Origin: a virus
Length of the DNA stretch: 64,000 nucleotides
Strand: one strand, 5' to 3'
IMG/VR virus record: IMGVR_UViG_3300050138_000176
Location: 22,505 to 86,504 of that record
Shown here in pieces: positions 31,932-40,570 of this stretch. How positions within the stretch are numbered: the first letter of the stretch is position 1; every line of letters begins with the position of its first letter. The notes below the pieces were generated by a model, which saw only the letters and a program-made list of their open reading frames with translations, was not told the DNA's origin and searched no databases. The position numbers were made by a program, and so were the translations under genes.

Positions 31932-32959
31932 GCGTCGAAATTATCCAAGGCGACTGCCGCGAGACGCTGAAGCTGCTGCCTGAATGCTCGGTGCAGTGTT
32001 GCGTGACGTCGCCGCCGTATTTTGGTTTGCGTCGATATCTAAAGCCTGGACACCCGGATGCTGTGAAGGAGATAGGACAGGAGGCTACGCCGGAACTTTA
32101 CGTGGCCGCGCTGGTGGACGTGTTCCGGGAAGTGCGGCGGGTGCTGAAGGATGATGGCACGCTCTGGCTTAACATCGGAGATTCTTATGCCGCCGGTAAG
32201 ACTGGAAGAAGCGATGATGGAAGCGGTGATCCAACGAGCACTCTTGGACCGAAACGGGACGGCAATCCTGGCAATAGCGGGATGGGTCCGGTATCGCAAC
32301 GTAAAGCACCGCCGGGCTACAAACCGAAAGACCTGATCGGCATCCCGTGGCTGGTCGCCTTCGCGCTGCGGGCAGACGGCTGGTGGCTGCGGCAGGACAT
32401 CATTTGGGCCAAGCCGAATCCGATGCCGGAGAGCGTGACCGACCGTTGCACCAAGGCGCATGAATATATTTTCCTGCTCACAAAATCGCCAACATACTTT
32501 TACGATGCTGCCGCCATCTGTGAGCCTAGCAGTGGGTGGAATGGTTCATCGTTTACAGATGACAGAGATGTAAAAACAAAGCGCGGACTTGGATTAGGAC
32601 CAAGAAACATAGATGGCAATATGAGTGCCAACGGCGTCGGAAGAACAACTGAAGGTTTAAATCTAAAAACCGCAGAGGAAAAAACAGGACCAACTCGCAA
32701 CAAGCGCAGCGTCTGGACCGTCGCGACAAATCCATACTCCGAAGCGCACTTCGCCACGTTCCCGCCTGACTTGATCAAGCCGTGCGTGCTGGCCGGCAGC
32801 AGGCCCGGCGACACGGTAGGCGACCCGTTCGGTGGAAGCGGCACCACGGCGCTCGTCGCGACCGAGCTGGGGCGTAACGCGGTCATCTGCGAGCTGAACG
32901 AGGAATACATACCGATGGCTAAAGACAGAACCAACGTGACCGGAGGACTCGCGTTGTGA
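31928..32959 (+). CDS. Amino-type DNA methyltransferase (SPPY)
   Basis: 343 aa from a GTG overlapping the previous stop. It begins VEIIQGDCRETLKLLPECSVQCCVTSPPYFGLR (motif IV SPPY, residues about 26-30), continues with VLKDDGTLWLNIGD, QDIIWAKPNPMPESV..RCTKAHEYIFLLTK, and ends with motif I GDTVGDPFGGSGTTALVATELGR. The SPPY form and order fit the beta class, N4-cytosine or N6-adenine. No restriction partner is nearby. GTGA links join it to Rieske-like and DnaB genes. Confidence 0.92.
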   Translation: MSVEIIQGDCRETLKLLPECSVQCCVTSPPYFGLRRYLKPGHPDAVKEIGQEATPELYVAALVDVFREVRRVLKDDGTLWLNIGDSYAAGKTGRSDDGSGDPTSTLGPKRDGNPGNSGMGPVSQRKAPPGYKPKDLIGIPWLVAFALRADGWWLRQDIIWAKPNPMPESVTDRCTKAHEYIFLLTKSPTYFYDAAAICEPSSGWNGSSFTDDRDVKTKRGLGLGPRNIDGNMSANGVGRTTEGLNLKTAEEKTGPTRNKRSVWTVATNPYSEAHFATFPPDLIKPCVLAGSRPGDTVGDPFGGSGTTALVATELGRNAVICELNEEYIPMAKDRTNVTGGLAL

Positions 32960-34416
32960 GCGACCGGATGCCGTGGGAGCCGCAGCCTCCCGCACCGCCG
33001 CCGCGACCGGCAGCAGCACCGGCCACGAACGGCCACGCGGACCTGAAGCAGGAACGGCGGCAGCGCGCCGGGTTCAGCGACGCCACGGAGAAGGTTGATA
33101 AACTTCCGCCGCACAGTCCTGAGAGCGAGCAGGGCGTGCTCGGCTGCATCCTATTGTCACCACAATCCTGCGTCGCGGAAGCCGTGGCCGGCGGACTGAC
33201 ACCGGACTCGTTTTATGATCTGAGACACCAGACCGTGTTCGATACCATCGTCAAGATGACCGACGACCGGGAGGCCGTGGACATCATCACGCTGTCACAG
33301 AAGTTAAAGGATAATCAAAGACTGGCCGAGGTTGGCGGTGTGGCCTACCTGAACTCGCTGCCGGACACCGTGCCGAGCGCGGCCAACCTGAGCTATTACC
33401 TGGACATTGTGCTGGAGAAGGAGGTCCTTCGCAGGATAGTCCACACATGCACCGAGGCGGCAGTTCGCGTCCGGGACCATGAAGGCGAGGTTGATAATTT
33501 ACTGGACGAAGTGGAGCGCGACATCCTGGCGATCCGCCGCAGCGCAGCCATCCCGGACACCAAGTCGCTGATCAGGAGCTCGCTCGACCGGATAGAGCTG
33601 ATGCACGAGCAACGCGGCACAGTAGGAGGAATCGCAACAGGATTCACCGACGTGGACAAGCTGACCGACGGCCTGCACGGCAGTGAGATGATCGTTCTGG
33701 CCGGCGAGACCAAGGGCGGCAAGACCTCATTCGCCCTGAACGTGGTGGATCACGCGGCGGTCGCGCTGGCGCTGCCGGTTGGGATATTCAGCCTGGAGAT
33801 GTCCGCCGAATCTCTCGTCACCCGGATGCTGTTCACCCGGTCAAGGATCAACGCGAGAAGCGTCCGCGACCAGGGCATGACTGAGCGCGACTTCCCGGCG
33901 CTGACCTCGGCGGCGGCCCGGCTGAACGCGGCCAAGCTGTTCATCGACGACACCGGCGGCCTCACGGTGAGCCAGCTCCGGGCAAGGGCGCGGCGCTGGG
34001 TCCAGCAGCACGGCGTCAAGCTGCTGGTCGTGGACTACCTGCAACTGTTGTCCGCTCCCGAGGTGTCGAAGCGCGGCAGCCGGGAGCAGGAGGTCGCGGC
34101 GATCAGCAAAGGATTGAAAGGTATGGCGAAGGAGCTTGGCGTCCCGGTGCTCGTGCTGATCCAGTTGAACGCGCTCGGCAAGGCCAGGGAATCGCTCGCC
34201 ATCGAACAGGATCTGGACGCCTTGTGGGTGCTCAAGCGGCAGGAGGATGATGAAAAGAAGAACGTGAACCGCGAGGCATGGCAGGTGAACCTTGAGGTTG
34301 AGCTGTGCCGCAACGGGCCGACCGGCTACGCTCCGCTCACGTTCCTGGCCGGGATAACCAAGTTCGAGAGCTGTGCTAAAGTGAGCGACGACGAACCGCC
34401 GCAAGAATCACGTTGA
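32956..34416 (+). CDS. dnaB: Replicative DNA helicase DnaB
   Basis: 486 aa from a GTG. After a Pro/Ala-rich tail (1-45) it has the N-terminal DnaB domain (SPESEQGVLGCILL ... YLNSLPDTVPSAANL) and the RecA-like domain with Walker A LAGETKGGKTSFAL (about 248-261), the FSLEMSAESL motif, LLVVDYLQLL (Walker B), the KGLKGMAKELGVPVLVLIQLN motif and an Arg-finger region. It is the core replisome helicase, with loader and initiator two to three genes upstream. Confidence 0.95.
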   Translation: MSDRMPWEPQPPAPPPRPAAAPATNGHADLKQERRQRAGFSDATEKVDKLPPHSPESEQGVLGCILLSPQSCVAEAVAGGLTPDSFYDLRHQTVFDTIVKMTDDREAVDIITLSQKLKDNQRLAEVGGVAYLNSLPDTVPSAANLSYYLDIVLEKEVLRRIVHTCTEAAVRVRDHEGEVDNLLDEVERDILAIRRSAAIPDTKSLIRSSLDRIELMHEQRGTVGGIATGFTDVDKLTDGLHGSEMIVLAGETKGGKTSFALNVVDHAAVALALPVGIFSLEMSAESLVTRMLFTRSRINARSVRDQGMTERDFPALTSAAARLNAAKLFIDDTGGLTVSQLRARARRWVQQHGVKLLVVDYLQLLSAPEVSKRGSREQEVAAISKGLKGMAKELGVPVLVLIQLNALGKARESLAIEQDLDALWVLKRQEDDEKKNVNREAWQVNLEVELCRNGPTGYAPLTFLAGITKFESCAKVSDDEPPQESR

Positions 34417-34441
34417 CAACCGGCCAGTAACCGGCTATTCA
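34413..34441 (+). promoter_or_regulatory. Promoter upstream of SSB
   Basis: TTGACA (34413-34418), 17 bases, TATTCA (34436-34441), beginning inside the dnaB stop. It is followed by the ACGGTAAAAACGACAACGAC element ending at the ssb start codon. Confidence 0.6.
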
Positions 34442-34450
34442 TTTTGACAG

Positions 34451-34474
34451 ACGGTAAAAACGACAACGACTATG
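34451..34474 (+). promoter_or_regulatory. ACGACAACGACTATG start element
   Basis: Copy of the recurrent element (ACGGTAAA then ACNACGACTATG), here without its own ATG; the final ATG is the SSB start. No Shine-Dalgarno sequence is visible, so the element may itself aid initiation. Confidence 0.55.
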
Positions 34475-34924
34475 AACTGGAATAAAGTAGAACTGGCCGG
34501 GCACACAACGCGGGACATTGAACTGCGATACCTGCCGAAAGGCACCTGCGTCGGCGACTTCTCGCTGGCGGTCAACCGCAGGTGGAAGGATGACTCTGGC
34601 GAGCAAAAAGAGGAGGTATCCTTTATCAACTGCGTGGCCTTCGGCAAGACCGCCGAGACGCTGGCGCAGTATGTGAAGAAGGGACACCCGCTATTCATTG
34701 CGGGCCGTCTCCGTCAGGAAACGTGGCAGGACAAGACCACCGGCCAGAACCGGCAGGCGATCAAAGTAATCGTCGGCGAGTTTCAATTCTTGGCGAAGGC
34801 AACCGGCAACGGCACTGCCGCGCCCCGCGCCACGGCTCCCGCCGCAGGCCAGGGCGCCGAGGAGCCGCAGCCGGACGCGGATGCCGGCGGCTACCAGCCG
34901 GGAGATGACGGCGTACCTTTTTGA
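34472..34924 (+). CDS. ssb: Single-stranded DNA-binding protein
   Basis: 150 aa. The OB fold spans residues 1-108 (NWNKVELAGHTTRDIELRYLP, then FINCVAFGKTAETLAQYVKKGHPLFIAGRL). A Gly/Ala/Pro-rich linker ends in the acidic tip DDGVPF, the host-type protein-interaction tail. It probably coats DNA during replication and recombination and recruits partners through the tip. It has its own promoter and start element. Confidence 0.95.
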   Translation: MNWNKVELAGHTTRDIELRYLPKGTCVGDFSLAVNRRWKDDSGEQKEEVSFINCVAFGKTAETLAQYVKKGHPLFIAGRLRQETWQDKTTGQNRQAIKVIVGEFQFLAKATGNGTAAPRATAPAAGQGAEEPQPDADAGGYQPGDDGVPF

Positions 34925-34925
34925 T

Positions 34926-36032
34926 ATGGCTATCAAGACTAAGATTTCCTGGGCCGACTCGACGATCAACTGGTGGAGCGGTTGCACCATGGTCTCGCTG
35001 CCGGCCACCGGCCTCAAGGAGTCCGGCTGTCTCCATTGCTATGCCAAGGAGCGCGACGACCGGCAGATGCAGGAGCCGGTGAGCCACTGGGGCAAGGGAG
35101 CGAAGCGGCTCAAGCACACCGGCGCGGTGAAGCAGGCGCTGGCGCTGAACCGGAAGCCGTGGATCTGCGACCATTGCGGAAATGCCTTTAGCGGAGTTGG
35201 TGATCCGGTTCTTGCTGGCGGAAACCATTGCTGCGGAAGTGAAAAAGGAGTCAAGCCGTCCGCGCACCGCCGCCGCATCTTCTCACTCAGCCTCGGTGAC
35301 ATCTTTGACCTGGAAGTGCCGATTGAATGGCTGGCCGAGGCTCTGGATACGATCCGGCAGTGTGACCAGTGCATCTGGATTCTCTGTACCAAGAGGCTGG
35401 AACTGTTCTTTGAGCGCACCGGCGCGGCCATGGATTATGATTTTAACCACGGCAAGCGCACGCTCTGCGGCTGGCTGCGCGACTGGCGCAACGCAACTTT
35501 GATTCCAAAGAACATCATCCTTCTAACATCGGTCGAGAACCAGGAAGCCGCCGACCTGCGCATCCCGCAACTGCTGCGGATACCGGCGGCGTGCCACGGG
35601 TTGAGCGTGGAACCCATGTTAGGCCCAGTCCACTTGACGCCATATATCGGCGGCGAGACTCACCAGTGCCAGTGCAAGGGCCGAAAAGGTGTAAACAGCC
35701 TTGGATTCCACGAGACGGAATACACGCTCCAGAGCAGCGGGCGCGACTGGTTCTGTGTCCATTGCAATACCAAGGCGGTGACACGACCTGCCTGTCGATG
35801 GATAATTCTAGGCGGAGAGAGCGGGCCGTCTGCCAGGCCGTGTGATCCACGATGGATTAAGGACTGCTTGAAGCAGGGACTGGACGCTGGCATCTCCGTG
35901 TTCGTGAAGCAGCTCGGAAGCAATTCGCTTGTGAAGCACAATGACGAACAAACTATCCGCGACAAGAAAGGCGGCGACCCTGCGGAGTGGCCTGAATCGC
36001 TACGGATACAGCAATGGCCGAAAGGATTTTAA
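34926..36032 (+). CDS. DUF5131 / Gp37-Gp68 radical-SAM-like protein
   Basis: 368 aa from the ATG at 34926, one base after the ssb stop. The N-terminus KISWADSTINWWSGC...SGCLHCYAKE is the phage Gp37/Gp68 (DUF5131) signature; later ILCTKR, LLTSVENQEAADLRIPQLLRIP, GLSVEPMLGP and WIILGGESGPSARPCDPRW complete the family. Members are predicted radical-SAM-like or TIM-barrel proteins of unknown substrate. Two extra zinc-ribbon inserts are visible (CDHCG...CCGS and CQCKG...CVHC). Confidence 0.85.
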   Translation: MAIKTKISWADSTINWWSGCTMVSLPATGLKESGCLHCYAKERDDRQMQEPVSHWGKGAKRLKHTGAVKQALALNRKPWICDHCGNAFSGVGDPVLAGGNHCCGSEKGVKPSAHRRRIFSLSLGDIFDLEVPIEWLAEALDTIRQCDQCIWILCTKRLELFFERTGAAMDYDFNHGKRTLCGWLRDWRNATLIPKNIILLTSVENQEAADLRIPQLLRIPAACHGLSVEPMLGPVHLTPYIGGETHQCQCKGRKGVNSLGFHETEYTLQSSGRDWFCVHCNTKAVTRPACRWIILGGESGPSARPCDPRWIKDCLKQGLDAGISVFVKQLGSNSLVKHNDEQTIRDKKGGDPAEWPESLRIQQWPKGF

Positions 36033-36035
36033 TAA

Positions 36036-36716
36036 ATGAACACACAGGAAACATCAACGTCCTACGCGCCGGACTTCGTAAAGACCTTCATCCAGCTGGT
36101 CGCGGCTTTGTGCGCCAAGCCAAAAGACCTCCGGGTGGAAGTCATTGACGGACATGTTCTGATTGTGAACATCAACCCGCACGCATCCGACTTTGGGTCG
36201 TTGTGCGGCAAGAGGGGGTCAACCATCCGGGCGTTGAAAGTCGTTGGCGGCATGATGGCCGACCGGAAAAGCATCCAAGCAACCTTTGCCCTGAATGAAG
36301 GCGGCGGCGGCTGGGACAACCGCAGGCAAACGATAGTCAAACCAGATTCAAAGGAATGGACATCGGAAGACCTGGACATGCTGGCCAGCCTGGTCTGCAA
36401 GGAGCTGTTCGACGGCCCGGTGCAGGTGGAATGGAGAAGATTTGGCCCGTCCGATGTGAAAATGACTCTTATCGCTGACGTGCCGCCGTCAAGCATTCTG
36501 GAAGACGCGATAAACAAATACGTGACGGTGCGCGTGGACCTGGACGGCATGGAGGATGAATCCGACCTGGCAGAAAAGAATGAAGCGGTTTCCAACCCTA
36601 AACGGTGGTTTGAGAAGCAGATTGGCCGCGTGTTCCATGTCGCCGGCAAGCAGCAGGGTGTCAGGATTGCATTTGAGTTGCGGGACATCAATGAGAGGAG
36701 GAGTCCATTACAATGA
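36036..36716 (+). CDS. KH-domain RNA-binding-like protein
   Basis: 226 aa. Residues 15-75 resemble a KhpA-type KH domain: TFIQLVAALCAKPKDLRVEVIDGHVLIVNINP, then the GKRG loop (58-61) and STIRALKVVGG. The C-terminal 150 residues are unassigned, with a region rich in acidic residues (DLDGMEDESDLAEK). KH domains bind single-stranded RNA or DNA; a phage KhpA-like protein is unusual. It overlaps the ASCH gene by ATGA. Confidence 0.6.
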   Translation: MNTQETSTSYAPDFVKTFIQLVAALCAKPKDLRVEVIDGHVLIVNINPHASDFGSLCGKRGSTIRALKVVGGMMADRKSIQATFALNEGGGGWDNRRQTIVKPDSKEWTSEDLDMLASLVCKELFDGPVQVEWRRFGPSDVKMTLIADVPPSSILEDAINKYVTVRVDLDGMEDESDLAEKNEAVSNPKRWFEKQIGRVFHVAGKQQGVRIAFELRDINERRSPLQ

Positions 36717-37195
36717 AGGCATTGTCTCTCTGGCAACCATGGTCCACATTTATGGCGGACGGTAAAAAACTTATCGAAACCCGCGGATGGGAGACTTCCT
36801 ACCGTGGAGAACTCGTCATCTGCTCCGCGAAACGGAAACCGTCACTTGCCGAGTGCGGCGACCAGGCCACGTACGATGCCGCGCTCAAGCTGCCGTTCGG
36901 ATTCGCGCTGTGCGTTGTTGACCTTTACGATATAGTGCCAACCAGGAACTTCATCAATGGAGCGCACCGCGCCCTGCTGCCGCTGCGGGTGCTCACGCCA
37001 CAAGAAGCAGAACTTGGCGACTACACGCCAGGCCGGTTCGGATGGATGACAAGGAGGCTGTTCAAGTTCCAGAAGCCGGTGCCGGTCGTCGGCAGGCAAT
37101 CACTGTTTGACCTGTCACCGGACGAGGAGCGTCTGGTGCGGGAGCAGTGCGGATATATTGTCACCACATCGAAAGCGCAGGAGGAATTGCTATGA
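36713..37195 (+). CDS. ASCH-domain protein
   Basis: 160 aa. The N-terminus MKALSLWQPWSTFMADGKKLIETRGWETSYRGELVICSAKR is the ASCH consensus (LSLkqPwa..i..G.K..E.R.w). ASCH domains bind RNA or act on modified nucleosides in characterised members. It is preceded by the KH-domain gene and followed by a SWIM-type gene, hinting at an RNA-related cluster. Confidence 0.88.
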   Translation: MKALSLWQPWSTFMADGKKLIETRGWETSYRGELVICSAKRKPSLAECGDQATYDAALKLPFGFALCVVDLYDIVPTRNFINGAHRALLPLRVLTPQEAELGDYTPGRFGWMTRRLFKFQKPVPVVGRQSLFDLSPDEERLVREQCGYIVTTSKAQEELL

Positions 37196-37599
37196 GCCTC
37201 CGCGTCACCCGGCTGCCGGGCCACGCCACCATGTTCTCGGTGGAAGGCGAGTCGTTCGGCTGCTCCCGGACCAGCTACTGTGATTATGTCAATAGCAGCC
37301 AGACACCAACCATCGCCGGTCGCAACTGTCCGAAGTGCGGCCTGGGCGTGCTGGAGCGAAGGAATCATCAAGTTGATTTGGCGATTAATCAATGCGGATG
37401 TGAGGACTTTAAAACACGAAAGTCAATAGCGCAGAGCCTTTTGACGGATGAAGAAATCGCATCCATGACTCAAGATAAAAAAGATACTACAATCAGATGC
37501 AAACATCTGCGCGCCGCCCGCGCCTTCCTGTGCGGTGACGGCGACGCGCTGGACGCCCTGCTCCAGGCCGTGCCGCAGCAACGGGAGGACGGGCCGTAA
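37192..37599 (+). CDS. SWIM-type zinc-finger protein
   Basis: 135 aa from the ATG at 37192, overlapping the previous stop. It has a CPKCG knuckle near residue 45 and then CGCEDFKTRK...TIRCKHLRAARAFL, the CxC...CxH pattern of SWIM zinc fingers, which bind DNA or proteins. The function in phage is unknown. Confidence 0.7.
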   Translation: MSLRVTRLPGHATMFSVEGESFGCSRTSYCDYVNSSQTPTIAGRNCPKCGLGVLERRNHQVDLAINQCGCEDFKTRKSIAQSLLTDEEIASMTQDKKDTTIRCKHLRAARAFLCGDGDALDALLQAVPQQREDGP

Positions 37600-38108
37600 T
37601 GAGTATCACACGCGAAACCATTTTCAGCCCCGATAAACTTTACAGATACACGTTGTGGCGCGAGTTCGGCGGCGAGCTACTATGGGAAGGCGTCAACCAC
37701 CAGAAGCAAGGCTTCGTTCAATGGATCGGGCTTAATCCTTCCGTCGCAGACGACGTGGTTAATGATAACACCATTCGCCGCTGCATGGCCTTCACCAAGA
37801 AGTTCGGCTACGGGGCCATGTGCATGACCAACCTGTTCGCGTGGCGGGCCACCGACCCGGCGGACATGAGGCGGCAGAAAGACCCGGTCGGCCCGGACAA
37901 TAATATGTGGCTTGTATCCTTGGCTGGTGAGGCGTCGCTAATCATTTGCGCCTGGGGCAACCACGGCGCGCACATGGGCCGGGCGCAATTCGTGCTCAAC
38001 ATCCTAAAGAACGGTCCGCCACTCTATCGGCTCGGCGAACCGAACGCCGACGGCAGCCCCAGGCACCCGCTCTACCTGAAGGAGACGTTGACACCAGCAC
38101 CGCTATGA
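37599..38108 (+). CDS. DUF1643 family protein
   Basis: 169 aa. It matches DUF1643: FVQWIGLNPSVADDVVNDNTIRRCMAFTKKFGYGAMCMTNLFAWRATDP...  then LIICAWGNHG and LYRLGEPNADGSPRHPLYL. The family is common in phages and plasmids; its activity is unknown. It overlaps both neighbours by one to four bases. Confidence 0.88.
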   Translation: MSITRETIFSPDKLYRYTLWREFGGELLWEGVNHQKQGFVQWIGLNPSVADDVVNDNTIRRCMAFTKKFGYGAMCMTNLFAWRATDPADMRRQKDPVGPDNNMWLVSLAGEASLIICAWGNHGAHMGRAQFVLNILKNGPPLYRLGEPNADGSPRHPLYLKETLTPAPL

Positions 38109-38338
38109 TTTATCAGGCAACAGGCTTCCGTTACTGGTGGCGGCGTTACCTCGGCTGGTTCCCGGTCCAATGGTGCATGGTGTGCGGGCGTCCGTACTGG
38201 GGAGGCTGGCCGTGGCCGTTCCGGTGGCCGGCAGCGTGGCACTGGATGCCGTGGTGGAAAGATTACTGCTCGCAACAGTGCTGTGATATTGATGAACTGG
38301 AAATTGATTCGGACAACCTTAAACTGGAATATAAATGA
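38105..38338 (+). CDS. Trp/Cys-rich small protein
   Basis: 77 aa from the ATG at 38105. Remarkably rich in Trp (about a dozen) with CMVC and CSQQCC pairs that could hold zinc. The last 20 residues are acidic. No family is recognised; it might be a small anti-host factor. Confidence 0.55.
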   Translation: MIYQATGFRYWWRRYLGWFPVQWCMVCGRPYWGGWPWPFRWPAAWHWMPWWKDYCSQQCCDIDELEIDSDNLKLEYK

Positions 38339-38607
38339 TACCACTCACCATTAAAATCTGCGACAAGACACAGAAGGAGCCAGCGTTCCCGGAGCAGGCC
38401 AAGAAGTGGAAAGGTGAACTGACCGACCTCCATGCTTCCGTGCTGGAGGCTGGAACAGTCCAAGGCAATACCACGATCTACCTGAGCGGAAGAACCAAGG
38501 ACGGCGGCTGGTATGGTATGCAACTCACGGCAAACCTGCTGCGGACGCTGGTGGCGACCATAGACGGCGCGGAGGCCCGGTGGCGTGTGGAGTCGAGAAG
38601 GAATTAA
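38335..38607 (+). CDS. Hypothetical protein
   Basis: 90 aa, alpha/beta with a central GTVQGNTTIYLSGRTKDGGWYGMQLTANL-like beta-alpha unit (shown in part). Overlaps its upstream neighbour and ends directly at the next ATG. No family is recognised. Confidence 0.6.
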   Translation: MIPLTIKICDKTQKEPAFPEQAKKWKGELTDLHASVLEAGTVQGNTTIYLSGRTKDGGWYGMQLTANLLRTLVATIDGAEARWRVESRRN

Positions 38608-39198
38608 ATGTCACTCCACGGCTACAAACGCAAGACTGCCGCCGCGATATGGGTCAAGGCATTTCCCGACCAGGTCTCTCCGCCGCTGGCTCGTGCCGCG
38701 AACCAGGCGGCAGGCAGGCGCGTATTCAAAACGGATGGCAATCGTCCGGCATGGCACAAGGCGCTGCCGAAATACATGGCGAAGCAGATGGGTAGAGATC
38801 TCGACGCTGCGGTTAAAAACACAATAGCGCACGCAATTAAGAACTGGCCGAAGCCGATCCGCCGCCGTGCCAGACGGCACCAGGCCACGGACGCCGAGTA
38901 CCGGCGCGAGGCGGCGGCGTTTGTGGCGGCGGCAGTGGTGCGTGGCGAGACATGTCCGGTCGTGATCACGATACCAGCTCTGCGGAATGGAATGAAATAT
39001 GGGCATCCTATTTCGGCGCGTCTGAACGAGATACACCACACCAGAGGCAGGGCAGGGAGCCTGCTGCGCGATCAGCGTTTTTGGTTAGCTGTCAGTAAAC
39101 AGGGTCATCGATTTATCCATTCAAACATTGAGGAGTCACGGCGGCGCGGCTGGATCTGCGCTGCCGGACTCTGGAACACACCACCAAAGGAAACATGA
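38608..39198 (+). CDS. HNH-like phage nuclease
   Basis: 196 aa. After a basic N-terminus, residues 115-190 follow the phage HNH-like pattern: ARLNEIHHTRGRAGSLL, then FWLAVSKQGHRFIHSNIEESRRRGWI. The HH, the later GH..IH and N fit a degenerate HNH active site as in Gp-type and NinG-like proteins. The zinc CxxC pairs of classical HNH enzymes are missing. DNA cleavage is plausible but unproven. Confidence 0.6.
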   Translation: MSLHGYKRKTAAAIWVKAFPDQVSPPLARAANQAAGRRVFKTDGNRPAWHKALPKYMAKQMGRDLDAAVKNTIAHAIKNWPKPIRRRARRHQATDAEYRREAAAFVAAAVVRGETCPVVITIPALRNGMKYGHPISARLNEIHHTRGRAGSLLRDQRFWLAVSKQGHRFIHSNIEESRRRGWICAAGLWNTPPKET

Positions 39199-39545
39199 AC
39201 GACCTATTGAAAACATTGATCGAAAAACTATCACCAGAAGGCGCGGAACGAGTGGCTCTAATCATGGCGGATCGGCTCGGCGGCAACATGCAAATCGCGC
39301 TGCCGCGACTGGAGGCCATGACTGCCACGCTCTGCTCCACCGACGACAGCGCGGGCCAAGCCTGCAAGGAAGCCTGCGACCGGCTGCTGGCCGCCATTGC
39401 TGGCGCATCCAAGTGGAGCGGAGTGCCGACGCCTGAAGAAACCTACGGAAGTAATATCGGCTGGGCTACCGGCGACGCCATTAAAACGATTCACGCGCTC
39501 ACCGCCAAGTTAATCGACATCGCCGCTCCGAAAGTGCAATTCTAA
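39195..39545 (+). CDS. Hypothetical protein
   Basis: 116 aa, mostly helical (LLKTLIEKLSPEGAERVALIMADRL, then ACKEACDRLLAAIAGA). Overlaps the HNH-like gene by ATGA. No family is recognised. Confidence 0.6.
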   Translation: MNDLLKTLIEKLSPEGAERVALIMADRLGGNMQIALPRLEAMTATLCSTDDSAGQACKEACDRLLAAIAGASKWSGVPTPEETYGSNIGWATGDAIKTIHALTAKLIDIAAPKVQF

Positions 39546-39546
39546 C

Positions 39547-40023
39547 ATGACCAAGCTGGACACCATGCGGCGGGAGCTGCGCGAGCGTGTCGAGCGTGCG
39601 CTGCGCGGCGAGTCCTCGCTGCCGGTCAAGCGCCAGTTGCCGCCGCTGGTCACGGCGGCCAGCGTGCTCGCGGAAATCGGCGACAGGAAACGGTTGCGCC
39701 AGTCCAGCAAGCCGCTCTGCAACAAGCTGGAGGCATCGTGGGGCGAGCACCTGAAGCGGACGCTGCCGCCGGAATCGCTTCCGACGTTGCGGCCACAGGC
39801 GATCCAGTTTCGCCTGTGTAACGGTTCTCAGTATCGACCAGACTGGACTGCGCTGGTGGCCGGGAAGCCGATTGCTTGGGAGTGTAAAGGCGGATCGAAA
39901 ATGCACGGAGCGTCAAAGGGGGTCCAAACTGTGAAGCTGGCGGCGTCGCTGTGGCCGGAGTGGACATGGATTTTCGTGTGGCGGGAGCGCGGTGAATGGT
40001 TCACGCAGGCCGTGTTATCATAA
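39547..40023 (+). CDS. Predicted PD-(D/E)XK-type endonuclease
   Basis: 158 aa. The C-terminal half QYRPDWTALVAGKPIAWECKGG carries the PD...ExK nuclease core, followed by KLAASLWPEWTWIFVWRE, as in VRR-NUC or DUF1064-like phage endonucleases that cut branched DNA. The N-terminal part is basic and helical. Its stop codon is the first base of the second promoter cassette. Confidence 0.7.
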   Translation: MTKLDTMRRELRERVERALRGESSLPVKRQLPPLVTAASVLAEIGDRKRLRQSSKPLCNKLEASWGEHLKRTLPPESLPTLRPQAIQFRLCNGSQYRPDWTALVAGKPIAWECKGGSKMHGASKGVQTVKLAASLWPEWTWIFVWRERGEWFTQAVLS

Positions 40024-40160
40024 AACCCTTGCAAACATTGAACGTAATCGGTGATAAAATACTTTAAGATATCCGTTGACATCATTCCCGTAAATGGTAT
40101 CTTGTCTCCATAAAGGCGCTGGCAACGTGCCGGGGCCAAGACGGTAAATGACTACGACTA
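40024..40160 (+). repeat. Promoter/leader cassette, copy 2
   Basis: Near-identical to 11743-11881 apart from the spacer, about a dozen substitutions and a 2-base gap. It keeps AAACCCTTGCAAACATTGA, GATAAAATA, both promoter boxes, GGCGCTGGCAACGTGCC and GACGGTAAATGACTACGACT. Confidence 0.85.
40076..40103 (+). promoter_or_regulatory. Promoter in cassette copy 2
   Basis: TTGACA (40076-40081), 16 bases, TATCTT (40098-40103). Leader of about 38 bases to the ATG at 40148. Confidence 0.75.
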
Positions 40161-40570
40161 TGACAACGAAACAAATCGACAAGCAGTTTCTGAAACTCAT
40201 GCGGCCAGACATCGATGCCGCGCTCAAGGCGGTCGCCGAAAAGTACGGTGTCCAAATCGCGACAGGCAACGCTTCGTTCTCAGCCAACGAAGCCACCTAC
40301 AAACTCAAGGTCAATGTGATCGGCGAAGGCGGCAAGGTGCTGACGCAGGAAGTGGAACGGCTGGCGCAGTACGGCGAGATGATCGGCCTGCCCGGCGTCA
40401 AGCATGGCGACAAGTTCACCCACAAGGGAAGCGGCTACACGATCTACGGACTCAAAGCCGATATTTCTGGCAAGCATCCGGTAATTGTCGATGGTGCTGC
40501 CGGTCGCCGGTACGCGTTCCCTGTATCCATTATTCAAACCGCCTTAAACACCCAACATAAACCGGCATGA
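40148..40570 (+). CDS. Conserved phage protein (MTTT start)
   Basis: 140 aa starting MTTTMTTKQIDK. The body (AALKAVAEKYGVQIATGNASFSANEATYKLKVNV, in part) and the closing FTHKGSGYTIYGLKAD..GRRYAFPV fit a small-phage-protein family of unknown function. The first 12 bases after ATG repeat the start element twice (ATGACTACGACT, ATGACAACGAA). It is driven by the second promoter cassette. Confidence 0.75.
   Translation: MTTTMTTKQIDKQFLKLMRPDIDAALKAVAEKYGVQIATGNASFSANEATYKLKVNVIGEGGKVLTQEVERLAQYGEMIGLPGVKHGDKFTHKGSGYTIYGLKADISGKHPVIVDGAAGRRYAFPVSIIQTALNTQHKPA

Noticed and set aside
11743-40160. The duplicated cassettes as attachment sites or terminal repeats
   Set aside because: No integrase lies nearby, the copies carry promoter boxes and start codons, and both lead into genes, so a regulatory repeat is the simpler view.
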